The notes under the pieces were generated by a model. The model was not told where the DNA came from and did not search any database. It was given only the letters and a program-made list of their open reading frames with translations. Positions 35,814 through 44,003 of a stretch of DNA of 46,720 bases are shown in pieces. Origin of the DNA: Virgibacillus dokdonensis (GTDB lineage Bacteria > Bacillota > Bacilli > Bacillales > Amphibacillaceae); assembly GCF_900166595.1 (NCBI RefSeq), contig NZ_LT745763.1, positions 981,600 to 1,028,319 of the forward strand. The letters are read 5' to 3'. Position 1 is the first letter of the stretch; each line of letters starts with the position of its first letter. Both the position numbers and the translations under genes were made by a program.

Positions 35814-35870
35814 AGTCCGATCTACCATTTGAGATTCTTTGAAATATGAATGATAGATCGGATTTTCTCT
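35814..35870 (+). terminator. Terminator of the permease/amidohydrolase/Rieske operon
   Basis: Stem TCCGATCTACCAT / ATGATAGATCGGA (one mismatch) with TTTTCTCTT after it. Confidence 0.85.
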
Positions 35871-35921
35871 TAAATGTTCGCGCAGAACCTATCCCTGCTT
35901 CAAGTAGATTTTTTTAAACGG

Positions 35922-36164
35922 TAAGAAAGTATAAAAATTAGATGCTTTGGGGTAATGAATTAACAGAATAAGCCACGTCCGGCTTCAGCGCCAGCAACTA
36001 GGCGACTTCACTCCATTGCCCTAAGATAAGTCATCATCGGTTCGTGCTAAATAGGAAGACCGACTAAAAACGGGCTTGCCTTAGTGCGTCGGCATACCCC
36101 TGTAAAACATTAGTTGATTCGTTCCACTCGCTACGTTGCTAAACGGGCGCCCCGAGCCTTTGTT
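35922..36164 (+). repeat. Mosaic intergenic repeat, copy 3
   Basis: It begins AAGAAAGTATAAAAATTAGA and has GCCACGTCCGGCTTCAGCGC, CCAGCAACTAGGCGACTTCA, AGTCATCATCGGTTCGTGCT, GCCTTAGTGCGTCGGCATAC, GTTGATTCGTTCCACTCGCT and an end at GAGCCTTTGTTTA. It is the best match to copy 1 across its whole length and has the same orientation as copies 1 and 2. Confidence 0.85.
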
Positions 36165-36214
36165 TAGAGGTTATGAGAATATGAGTAAATAACTGTGATT
36201 GGAGGGGAAGGTAA

Positions 36215-36373
36215 TTGGGGAAGCAACTGTTAGCACATATAGCCTTACTTAGAAATGCTACTACAGACCAAAAGTTTATCATTGATGATCAATACCTTGT
36301 GCGTGCCTTTTCAAGTGAACAATCGTCAAATAGGCAAGCGGAATTTCATACACTTGCAAAGCTTTCTCCTTAA
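36215..36373 (+). CDS. Small ORF of 52 residues, hypothetical
   Basis: A TTG start with an excellent GGAGGGGA ribosome binding site opens a 52-codon frame that begins MGKQLLAHIALL, with a polar remainder. A strong bidirectional terminator follows. I recognise no family. It might be a genuine small protein or the truncated 5' end of a lost gene placed next to the repeat. Confidence 0.4.
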   Translation: MGKQLLAHIALLRNATTDQKFIIDDQYLVRAFSSEQSSNRQAEFHTLAKLSP

Positions 36374-36382
36374 ATTTGCTGA

Positions 36383-36435
36383 GTAAAAAAACAAGGTCTA
36401 TCCAAAAAGTATTTGGCTAGACCTTGTTCGTTTTT
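36383..36435. terminator. Bidirectional terminator
   Basis: Perfect 11-bp stem AACAAGGTCTA / TAGACCTTGTT. It is followed by CGTTTTTC on the plus strand and, on the minus strand, by TTTTTTAC. It serves the small ORF and bdhA. Confidence 0.88.
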
Positions 36436-36556
36436 CACAAGTTAACGTTTTTAATTAGAAAGCAATTGTATATTTTAGACGTTTTCACTTTTTTGTGAGC
36501 GTCAAGAAACAGATGCTGTTCTTTAAACGATTTAAACGTATATTTTTTTGTTGTGC

Positions 36557-37606
36557 TTATTTTTCGCCACTTAGCTCAATTAAAATTTTAGCTTGAGACT
36601 TATCTGTAGATAATAATTCAAATCCTTTTTCTACGATGTCATCTAATTGAATTTGGTTAGTAATAATGGATTGTGGTTTTAATTGTCCACTTGCCATTAA
36701 GTCGATTGTTTGTTGGAAAGATGTTGGTGTGTACGCAATAGTAGAAGTGATTTTCACACCTTTTCCAGTTAGTTGCATTGGGTTCCACTCAATTGGTCTA
36801 GCAAAAATAGAAACGATGACCATCGTTCCACGTGGTTTTGTTACTTCAATAGATTGTTTGAAAGTAGGCGCTACACCAGCAACTTCAAATGAAGCATTGA
36901 CACCCTCAGGTACGATATCGAAAACAGCTTTTACTGGATCTGTTTCCCCTGAATTAATGACGTGTGTCGCACCAACTTCTTTTGCTTTTTCTAAACGTGT
37001 TTCAGATAAGTCTAATGCGATAATTTTGCTTGCTCCAGCTGCTCTTGCTGCTAGGATGGTTAACAAACCAATTGGACCAGCACCAAATACTGCAACAGTG
37101 TCGCCAAATTGCATGCCAGCTTCTTTCACAGCTTGAACTGCTACTGCTGTAGGTTCAATTAATGCCCCATCTTGTAAAGTTAATGGTTCTGGTAAAAGAT
37201 ACACGTTGTTTTCTGGAACATTGGCAAAAGATGTGAATCCACCATCTGTGTGCAAGCCTACAAAAGAAAAACCATCATATGGATCAAGATCTTCTGATTT
37301 GTTGCCATGCGTAATAGTTGGATTTACAGCTACGCGGTCGCCTGGTTTGAAGTTTGTTACCTTTGCCCCAACTTCTTCAATGACACCAGCAAATTCATGC
37401 CCCATGGTAAGCGGCGCAATACCACCAGCTAATTCATCTTCTTTTTCTGTTGGAATAAATACTGGACCTTCTTCATACTCATGTAAGTCACTACCGCATA
37501 GACCAGCCCATGCAACCTTTACTTTAACCTCTGTGTCTTTTAATGGTTTTTGTTCTCTTTCTTCTACGCGAATGTCTTTTTGTCCATACCATACTGCTGC
37601 TTTCAT
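36557..37606 (-). CDS. bdhA: 2,3-butanediol dehydrogenase (zinc-dependent MDR)
   Basis: This 349-residue medium-chain dehydrogenase interconverts (R,R)-butanediol or acetoin and diacetyl with NAD(H). Catalytic zinc ligands are the Cys in GLCGSDLHEY and the Glu/His of MGHEFAGVIEEVG. The nucleotide loop is VFGAGPIGLLTI. The structural-zinc cysteine lobe is missing (NPTITHGNKSEDLDPYDGF instead), as is normal for the B. subtilis BdhA type. The start ATG has GGGGGTAACAA upstream, a reasonable ribosome binding site. It is monocistronic. Confidence 0.88.
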   Translation of the reverse strand: MKAAVWYGQKDIRVEEREQKPLKDTEVKVKVAWAGLCGSDLHEYEEGPVFIPTEKEDELAGGIAPLTMGHEFAGVIEEVGAKVTNFKPGDRVAVNPTITHGNKSEDLDPYDGFSFVGLHTDGGFTSFANVPENNVYLLPEPLTLQDGALIEPTAVAVQAVKEAGMQFGDTVAVFGAGPIGLLTILAARAAGASKIIALDLSETRLEKAKEVGATHVINSGETDPVKAVFDIVPEGVNASFEVAGVAPTFKQSIEVTKPRGTMVIVSIFARPIEWNPMQLTGKGVKITSTIAYTPTSFQQTIDLMASGQLKPQSIITNQIQLDDIVEKGFELLSTDKSQAKILIELSGEK

Positions 37607-37793
37607 AATGTTGTTACCCCCAAAAGAAAATTTTTACAAACTAACTCCGGTATTATTGTATCGCAGATTTACAAATTTCGACACTCTTTTGTTTGAGTTA
37701 ACGACAATGTAACAAAATGTTCATATTTCTTAGGTTTATCTTCAAGGGATTACAACTGTATAGAAGGTACTCACTTCATGGTAATGAATAAAT

Positions 37794-38675
37794 CTATTTT
37801 AAAATACCAGTGGCAGTAAGTTGTTGTTCTAGTGTATCCCATTCCATTTTTGTTAAGTTCTGTATTGGTAGACGGACATCTCCAACCGTAATGCCTAGCA
37901 TATTTAGAGCACTTTTAACCGGAGCCGGACTTGACTGAGCAAACATTGCTTTCATTATTGGCAGTAATTTTTGGTGCGATTTTGCGCTTGTGGTGATGTC
38001 ACCATTTCTAAAGTGCTGGATCATTTCCTGCATTTGGTTACCAATAATATGAGAGGAAACGGATACAATGCCATTTGCACCAATGGCAATGGCAGGTAGC
38101 GTTAAGCTATCATCTCCACAGTATAAAGTGAAACTATCTGGAGTGTTAGAGATTATGGTTGTCATTTGATCTAAATTACCACTTGCTTCTTTAACCGATA
38201 CAATATTCTCTATGTTAGAAAGACGATTGATCGTATCCGCTTCCACTTGGACAGAAGTTCTGCCAGGTACGTTATAAAGCATTATTGGTAAATGTGTTGC
38301 GTTAGCAATCGTAGCAAAATGCTGATAAATACCTTCTTGAGAAGGCTTGTTGTAGTAAGGGGTGACAAGCATAATTGCGTCGACACCAGTTTTTTCAGCC
38401 AGCTTGGTTAATTCAATGGAAGCTTTCGTATTATTAGAACCTGTTCCGGCTATTATTTTTGCTCGTCCTTTAGAAACTGTAACTACATGTTTAAATAAAG
38501 CTATTTTTTCATCATTGGTTAACGTTGGTGATTCTCCAGTAGTACCAGCAATAACTAAGCTATCCGATCCATTTTCAATTAAGTAGTTGACAAGTTTTTC
38601 AACGGCATAAAAATCAATATTTTCGTTGTTGTCAAATGGTGTTACCATTGCAGTGATAACTTGGCCAAAATTCAT
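37794..38675 (-). CDS. dapA: 4-hydroxy-tetrahydrodipicolinate synthase
   Basis: This 293-residue class I aldolase-type enzyme condenses pyruvate with aspartate semialdehyde in lysine and diaminopimelate synthesis. Hallmarks are the GTTGESPTL motif, the catalytic Tyr in YNVPGRT and the Schiff-base Lys in SVKEASGNL. The start at 38675 is chosen because the frame upstream runs into the riboswitch terminator and AAGGGTGTGAAG lies before this ATG. Expression is expected to be repressed by lysine through the riboswitch. The gene stands alone rather than in a dap/asd operon. Confidence 0.93.
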   Translation of the reverse strand: MNFGQVITAMVTPFDNNENIDFYAVEKLVNYLIENGSDSLVIAGTTGESPTLTNDEKIALFKHVVTVSKGRAKIIAGTGSNNTKASIELTKLAEKTGVDAIMLVTPYYNKPSQEGIYQHFATIANATHLPIMLYNVPGRTSVQVEADTINRLSNIENIVSVKEASGNLDQMTTIISNTPDSFTLYCGDDSLTLPAIAIGANGIVSVSSHIIGNQMQEMIQHFRNGDITTSAKSHQKLLPIMKAMFAQSSPAPVKSALNMLGITVGDVRLPIQNLTKMEWDTLEQQLTATGILK

Positions 38676-38728
38676 TACTTCACACCCTTTTTTAAAATTA
38701 TAGTGTAGGTAACAAGGCAATTTTGTCC

Positions 38729-38766
38729 GCAAAAAAGCAACAGCGACGGCATATCGCTGCTGCTTT
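38729..38766 (-). terminator. Lysine riboswitch expression platform: intrinsic terminator
   Basis: On the minus strand AAAGCAGCAGCGA pairs with TCGCTGTTGCTTT (13 bp, one G-U) and a U tract follows. It lies between the aptamer and dapA, consistent with transcription attenuation by lysine. Confidence 0.88.
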
Positions 38767-38791
38767 GAAAGTTTAAAAGCTTCATGCGTCT

Positions 38792-38962
38792 AGATAGCCC
38801 TCCATATAGTTACCTATATGACAGTCCTGTATTTGTTCAATAGCAGAACCAGCTGTAGAAGTAATGAGTTCTCTACAACTTCGGCAAAGCACCCTTTTCA
38901 CTATTTTCCATGGATCTCATTATCCTCCAATAGTGTACTTTTGAGCCTCGCACCTCTATCCT
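38792..38962 (-). ncRNA. Lysine riboswitch (L box)
   Basis: Read on the minus strand, the conserved elements appear in order: GGATAGAGGTGCGAGG at the 5' side, CAAAAGTA, GGTGCTTTGCCGAAG, CAGCTGGTTCTGCTATTG, GACTGTCATATAGG and the closing GGAGGGCTATCT. The last pairs with GATAG to form P1. The length is about 170 nt. It precedes dapA and an intrinsic terminator. The assignment rests on motif order and context. Confidence 0.92.
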
Positions 38963-39186
38963 TATTTCAATAACATTTTGAAATAGGAATATATTCGATT
39001 GTCTGTACTATAGCAGATTTCTCCTTGTTATGCAAGAACACTTTTTACGTGTTTTATCTATATAAAATGCCTAAGATTAGCATACTTTGGTCCATTATCT
39101 ATTATAGAATTGAAATCTAATCTAAGGCGTGCTTGCAAGCCACCTTTTGTCTAAAGTTCTTGATCTAGGCTTTAGCTAAGTGATAC

Positions 39187-39729
39187 CTACGTTAATTGCA
39201 TATTAGTGAGGCAGGTTGGGTCTTCTGTATAAGAGGAAAATTCAGATTGAACTTGTTTACCATCATGCTCTATTGTTATATGGTATTTTTTGTCTCTAGG
39301 AACCCATAAGTCAATAAAACCATTTGCCAAAGACATTACTTTTTCATCGACAACGACATTACCATCTTCATCTTCAATATATACATCGAATTCTTTCATT
39401 ACCATTTCGCCTTGGCATCCTGTTAAACTATGGTAAGTACAAGGATGCGTTTGTTCTACGAATGGAGCAATAGAAACGAAAAATTCATCTTTAGGGAGTT
39501 CATAGCTTTTTTCTTTTCCAGCTGTAGTATTTACAACTAGCTCTTCACCTGTAATTGAAGCTGATTCTGCTTCTTTTTTGTCCGTGCTGTAATCGTTTAC
39601 TAACTGTTTAACGTCTACTTTATCACTATTCTCTTCAGTTTCACTTGTCGTATCGTCGTTATTACATGCGACTAGTATTAGTCCAAATAGTGATAGTATC
39701 AAGAAGAGTAGTAAGGATTTTAATTTCAA
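39187..39729 (-). CDS. CueP-family metal-binding lipoprotein
   Basis: This protein is predicted as a 180-residue lipoprotein with a signal peptide and lipobox ending LILVAC. An acidic linker leads to the CueP-type domain with HPCTYHSLTGCQGEM, LANGFIDLWVPR and the C-terminal TCLTNMQL. The three conserved Cys and neighbouring His/Glu match the copper-binding family first known from Salmonella CueP. In Gram-positives these are surface-anchored. The start is TTG at 39729, with GGAGGTGA upstream; the longer frame to 39801 would put residues before the signal peptide. The gene is alone; no copper ATPase is near. Confidence 0.8.
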   Translation of the reverse strand: MKLKSLLLFLILSLFGLILVACNNDDTTSETEENSDKVDVKQLVNDYSTDKKEAESASITGEELVVNTTAGKEKSYELPKDEFFVSIAPFVEQTHPCTYHSLTGCQGEMVMKEFDVYIEDEDGNVVVDEKVMSLANGFIDLWVPRDKKYHITIEHDGKQVQSEFSSYTEDPTCLTNMQLT

Positions 39730-40305
39730 TATCGTCACCTCCATTTTATAGTTTATTGTTTGAGAAAAGTATAGCAAATCGTTCATTAGACAATCAATCA
39801 TTTGCTAGCAGATGGTTATTTACCAAAAAGGTCGATTTTAAAAAATTACACTTTCAAAAACCTATATATAGTGGTTTATCCAATAATCCAAACGCTATAT
39901 GCCGTGCATAAAATGATCTTTAGAACCTTAATTGTTACTATCATAAAAAAGTGCAAATATTTTGTAGAACATTTAATATGAAAAAGGTATCTATTGGTTA
40001 TATATCTAAATAATGGGTGGCAGGAATATAATGTAAATATTTGAAGGAGAAATAAATTAAATGATGTTATAAACAATGATTCTGGAGACATCATCGGTCC
40101 TAGCTTTAATTGGGGGTTTTTGGGATTGTCTAAAAGTGACAGCGTCTTTTTCTTATTAAAAAGCACCTTTTCCTTCTATTCTTCGAAACCAGATATAGGC
40201 TGGTTTCCATAGATGTTAAGAAGTTTCTCCCTCTCCGCGTTTTACTTTTTATTCATTTGCGCTTAGACTTTAAGTACACATCTCTTTAAAAAGGAAGGTA
40301 TCATC
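39730..40305. other. Intergenic region upstream of the lactonase gene
   Basis: These 576 bp contain no gene I can support. A 96-codon frame on the minus strand (39876-40166) has no ribosome binding site and no recognisable features. A plus-strand stretch near 40072-40212 could be read as a peptide (IIGPSFNWGFLGL) but has no proper start. It may be a decayed fragment. Confidence 0.35.
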
Positions 40306-41343
40306 ATGAAAAATAATTTTCTTGGATATGCAGGGACGTACACGCGTAATACAAGTAAGGGTATCTATCGTTTTGAATTAGATCCAAAAGCGAAAAAAAT
40401 AACAGCAGTTGAAGTAGCCGCTGAAGTTGGGAGCCCAACGTATGTAGCCGTTAGTGAAGATAACCGTTACTTGTTCTCCATTGGACAAGACGGAGATTTA
40501 GGCGGTGTACAAGCTTATCAAATAAAACAAGAAACAGGGGAACTAATAAAAATAGATGAACAACTAACAGAAGGGAAATCCCCATGTCACTTATCCATTT
40601 ATGACAATCAAATAGTTACTGGTAATTACCATAGAGGCGAGGTAGTTTTATACGCTTTTGAAGATAACAAAGCATTAGTAACTGCGTCCGCTATACAACA
40701 TAACGGTGATGGTCCTCATGAGCGTCAAGAAAAATCACACGTTCATTTTGCTGGATTTACGCCAGATCATAACTATGTAGTCGTTTGTGATCTAGGTACA
40801 GATGAGCTAGTAACCTACCGTATAGAAGATAATAAACTTGTTCGTCATCAAACACGAACCGTAAAACCGGGAAGTGGTCCAAGACATATTGTATTTCATC
40901 CCAATGGGAAAACAGCGTATTTACTTACGGAGCTTAGTTCAGAAGTAATTGTTCTAGATTATGATGCACAAACAGGAAGTTTTTCAGAAAAGCAAACCGT
41001 GCTTGCGAAACCAGCAGATTTCACAGAAACAAACGATGCTAGTGCGATTCATATCTCGTCAGACGGAAAATTTGTTTACACTGGTAATCGCGGTCACAAT
41101 AGTATCGCGCTATTTGAAGTAGATGCAGAAACAGACGAATTAACCTTTATAGAATTTACTGCAACAGGCGGAGAGTGGCCACGTGATTTTGTATTAGATC
41201 CTAGTGAGTCCTTCATTGTTGCTTCCAATCAGCATAGTGGAAACTTAGTTTTATTTGCACGCGATCAAAAGACGGGAAAATTAACACCAATGGATTCTAC
41301 TGTCGAAGTTCCTGAAGTAGTCTGTGTGAAATTTTTAAACTAG
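40306..41343 (+). CDS. pgl: 6-phosphogluconolactonase-like beta-propeller (lactonase, YkgB type)
   Basis: This seven-bladed propeller protein of 345 residues belongs to the YkgB/lactonase family. Repeated blade signatures are visible, such as SPTYVAVSEDNRYLFSIG, GPRHIVFHPNGKTAYLLTEL, DASAIHISSDGKFVYTGNRG and WPRDFVLDPSESFIVASNQ. Family members of bacilli act as 6-phosphogluconolactonase, although other lactone substrates are possible. The ATG follows AAGGAAGG. It is monocistronic with a terminator behind it. Confidence 0.83.
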   Translation: MKNNFLGYAGTYTRNTSKGIYRFELDPKAKKITAVEVAAEVGSPTYVAVSEDNRYLFSIGQDGDLGGVQAYQIKQETGELIKIDEQLTEGKSPCHLSIYDNQIVTGNYHRGEVVLYAFEDNKALVTASAIQHNGDGPHERQEKSHVHFAGFTPDHNYVVVCDLGTDELVTYRIEDNKLVRHQTRTVKPGSGPRHIVFHPNGKTAYLLTELSSEVIVLDYDAQTGSFSEKQTVLAKPADFTETNDASAIHISSDGKFVYTGNRGHNSIALFEVDAETDELTFIEFTATGGEWPRDFVLDPSESFIVASNQHSGNLVLFARDQKTGKLTPMDSTVEVPEVVCVKFLN

Positions 41344-41395
41344 TTTTACATTGCTTGAATATACGAAATAACAGTATTACAATTACTAATCCGTT

Positions 41396-41428
41396 AAAGA
41401 CTTGGCTTAAAGCCAAGTCTTTTTCATT
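41396..41428 (+). terminator. Terminator after the lactonase gene
   Basis: Stem AAAGACTTGGC / GCCAAGTCTTT (11 bp, 5-nt loop), then TTCATTTT. Confidence 0.9.
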
Positions 41429-41531
41429 TTATCAACTAATAAAATGAAGAAATGACTAAATATACCATAATATCCACCGATATAAACAAAGCAAAAGCAA
41501 AAAACATCTTCTAAGGAGGGGAGCAAAAAAT

Positions 41532-43178
41532 ATGTTAACCGTTGCAGCTCAAATCGTAGAAATCTTAAAAGCACAAGGCTGCCAGTATGCCTTTGGAGTT
41601 CCAGGTAAGCCTATTGTGCCGCTCATTTTAGAAATGGAACATCACGACATGGATTTTGTATTAGCACGACATGAATGTAGTGCTGGTTATATGGCAACAG
41701 GCTATGCCTTGAAAAATGATAGTTTAGCAGTTGCTATTGGTACATCAGGTCCTGGAGGAACGAACCTTCTTACAGCCGCAGCACAAGCAAAAGCATATCA
41801 TGCACCTGTCTTGTTTATTACTGGTCATCCACCATTAACGGATATGGGGAAGCCAGTTGGTCAAGACTCAAGTATGTTTGGTACGGATTTAACAGAAATG
41901 TTTCGTTCTGTAACGTTGTTTAGCGCAAAGGTAGAGGATGCAAACCTGTTAAAAAAATATATTCAGTACGCTTTAGAACGAGCCTTGCTTGGAGAAAAAG
42001 GGCCAGTACATTTATCCATTCCCCTAGATGTACTTATTAATAAGATAGCCCCATTCTCATCGCCTATAAAGCTAATAAATGATACTCCTATTTCAGGGAA
42101 TCTGAAGCAAGCAGCCCACATATTGCAAGATGCGAAACGTCCTGTTTTATTGTTAGGAAAAGGGGTTCACATAGCTAAGGCTTACCGAGAAGTAATGCAG
42201 TTTAGTGAAAAATGGAATATTCCGGTCATGACCACACCAGGAGGTAAAGGCACATTTCCCACAAAACATCGACTTTCATTAGGGGCGTATGGACTAGGTG
42301 GGACTGAAGCCGCTACTGCTTATATGGCTGAGGGTGTAGATGTGATGGTTGTTATTGGATCTAAGTTGACGGATATGTCAATAGCTGGATTGGCAAGTGA
42401 ACAATACCCTAAAACAATGATTCATTTTGATCAACAGGCTGATTTTATCGGAAAGTCTATTTTAGTAGATACTGTATTTGTTAAAGGAGATGCAAAGAAG
42501 AATCTTCAGCAGTTAAATACGAACTATTCTTCAAATAGGGAAACGCCCAATTTAAAGCCGTATTGGAAAAAAGAAATACTTGATTTAGAAGAAAAGAAAA
42601 AAGACCAAGCTCCATACCAAAATTTATCTACAGCAGAAGTTATGAAATGTTTAAGAGCCGTATTACCTGAGGAGACCGTTGTATTTGGAGATGATGGTAG
42701 CCATACTTTCTATGCTATTAAATATTTTGATATTGTAAAATCTGGTACTTTCTTTTTTGACGATGTATTTGGTGCAATGGGGCACGGGCTTAATTTTGCA
42801 ATCGGAGCAAAAATAGCTACAAAAGAAATACCTGTTGTTAGTTTTACGGGTGATGGCTGTGTGATGATGCAAGGAACGGAAATATCGACAGCTGTAAACC
42901 AAAAAATACCAATGATTTTCTATGTGTTTAATAATGGCATGCTTGACATGGTAGATAAAGGCATGCGTTATAACATTGGTAAATCAGCAGGAACAAGGTA
43001 TACGACTGCAATGAATGCGACATTGTTTGCTGAATCTCTAGGCGCAATCGGTTATCGTTGCACAAAAATGGAAGAAATTGTCGAAGCAACTGAAATAGCG
43101 TTAAAAGAACGACAAACAGCAGTTATTGAAATCCTAGTGGAAAAAGAGGAAGTCCCTCCAACATTAAAACGTGGGTAA
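41532..43178 (+). CDS. TPP-dependent decarboxylase/synthase, acetolactate-synthase superfamily
   Basis: This 548-residue thiamine-diphosphate enzyme has three domains. Features are the catalytic Glu in ARHECSAGYMATGYA (about residue 48), GTSGPGGTNLL, and the TPP/Mg motif GDGCVMMQGTEISTA ending FNNGML. It lacks the FAD-contact signatures I would expect of a true acetolactate synthase, and no small subunit follows. It could be a benzoylformate-, oxo-acid- or hydroxyacyl-CoA-type lyase; the reaction is unknown. The ATG is preceded by AAGGAGGGG. It is the first gene of an operon with a CMD-like protein, a STAS-like protein and a chemoreceptor. Confidence 0.8.
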   Translation: MLTVAAQIVEILKAQGCQYAFGVPGKPIVPLILEMEHHDMDFVLARHECSAGYMATGYALKNDSLAVAIGTSGPGGTNLLTAAAQAKAYHAPVLFITGHPPLTDMGKPVGQDSSMFGTDLTEMFRSVTLFSAKVEDANLLKKYIQYALERALLGEKGPVHLSIPLDVLINKIAPFSSPIKLINDTPISGNLKQAAHILQDAKRPVLLLGKGVHIAKAYREVMQFSEKWNIPVMTTPGGKGTFPTKHRLSLGAYGLGGTEAATAYMAEGVDVMVVIGSKLTDMSIAGLASEQYPKTMIHFDQQADFIGKSILVDTVFVKGDAKKNLQQLNTNYSSNRETPNLKPYWKKEILDLEEKKKDQAPYQNLSTAEVMKCLRAVLPEETVVFGDDGSHTFYAIKYFDIVKSGTFFFDDVFGAMGHGLNFAIGAKIATKEIPVVSFTGDGCVMMQGTEISTAVNQKIPMIFYVFNNGMLDMVDKGMRYNIGKSAGTRYTTAMNATLFAESLGAIGYRCTKMEEIVEATEIALKERQTAVIEILVEKEEVPPTLKRG

Positions 43179-43237
43179 GGTGCAAATTTGCCATCTTTCC
43201 CTTCTTTATATGAATACCAAGATAGGAGATGAACATA

Positions 43238-43618
43238 TTGACTAAACAAGAAAGAGGATGGAAGCAAATTGAAGAATTAGCCGGTTCTAAAGGAATAGAT
43301 GCGATGAAAGAAGTTGAAAAGTTTTCGCCGCGTTTAGCTAAGCTTGCTTTAGAATTTGGCTATGGGGATGTTTATCACAATGATTCGCTTGATTTAAAGC
43401 AACGAGCCCTTATTACGCTATCTTCTTTAATCACCCAAGGAGATGCTGGTAGAGGATTAACCTATCATTTCCATGCAGCACTAAACGTTGGTGTTCATCA
43501 GTCGGAAATTTTAGAATTAATAAATCATTGTAGTGCCTACGCAGGATTTCCAAAGGCAATTCATGCATTGCATATTTTTAAATCAGTAGTTGAAGAAAGG
43601 GAGAAGAACAATGGCTAA
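43238..43618 (+). CDS. Carboxymuconolactone decarboxylase-family protein
   Basis: This is a 126-residue single-domain CMD-like helical protein. Characteristic pieces are the LDLKQRALITLSSLITQGD segment and the ELINHCSAYAGFPKAIHAL motif. It has one Cys in this motif, not the CxxC of AhpD peroxidases, so a lyase or accessory role is more likely than peroxidase activity. The TTG start at 43238 has AGGAG 9 nt upstream; an ATG three codons earlier touches that site. Its 3' end overlaps the next gene by 8 bp. Confidence 0.78.
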   Translation: MTKQERGWKQIEELAGSKGIDAMKEVEKFSPRLAKLALEFGYGDVYHNDSLDLKQRALITLSSLITQGDAGRGLTYHFHAALNVGVHQSEILELINHCSAYAGFPKAIHALHIFKSVVEEREKNNG

Positions 43619-43997
43619 GTATGAAATGAAAGTGTATAAAGATGTACTATATTTTAACTACTTTGAAATGGCTGGGACGAAAGAGGAAGCTGAGAAACAT
43701 GCAAATGCAGTAAAAGAGGTTTTACAAAAACCCGAAATAAAAAAATTCCTTAATGATAATAGCAAGATTATAGGTGTAGCTAAGCCAGAGGTGAATATGG
43801 TATGGGGGAAATTTATGGAATGGGTAAGCAGTAATATTGAGAAAAACGCTACTGTAGCACCAAGTGTGGCGCTAAAAATGCAGTTGAATCGCTTATCTAG
43901 AACAGCAGGTACATATGACTCCATACGAGCTTTTACGAAATTAGATGAAGCACTGGAGTTCATGGGTATTCCAGAATTCAAAATAAATGAAGGATGA
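43611..43997 (+). CDS. Small STAS/SpoIIAA-like protein, hypothetical
   Basis: This 128-residue soluble protein contains no catalytic motif. The alternating strand/helix pattern and the C-terminal part (VAPSVALKMQLNRLSR then DSIRAFTKLDEALEFMG) look like the SpoIIAA/STAS-type fold often found in signalling or as small-ligand binders; this is tentative. It starts at 43611 with AAAGGGAGA upstream, overlapping the CMD gene. Its place between metabolic enzymes and a chemoreceptor is suggestive of a signalling link. Confidence 0.5.
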   Translation: MAKYEMKVYKDVLYFNYFEMAGTKEEAEKHANAVKEVLQKPEIKKFLNDNSKIIGVAKPEVNMVWGKFMEWVSSNIEKNATVAPSVALKMQLNRLSRTAGTYDSIRAFTKLDEALEFMGIPEFKINEG

Positions 43998-44003
43998 AAA
44001 GAG

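Noticed and set aside
36557..37606. Missing structural zinc cysteines in the butanediol dehydrogenase as an oddity
   Set aside because: The B. subtilis BdhA group lacks this lobe normally, so nothing unusual.
38676..38732. N-terminal extension of dapA
   Set aside because: It overlaps the riboswitch terminator, lacks family similarity, and a ribosome binding site supports the start at 38675.
39876..40166. 96-codon minus-strand frame
   Set aside because: No ribosome binding site, no recognisable domain, AT-rich composition and no neighbour relation.
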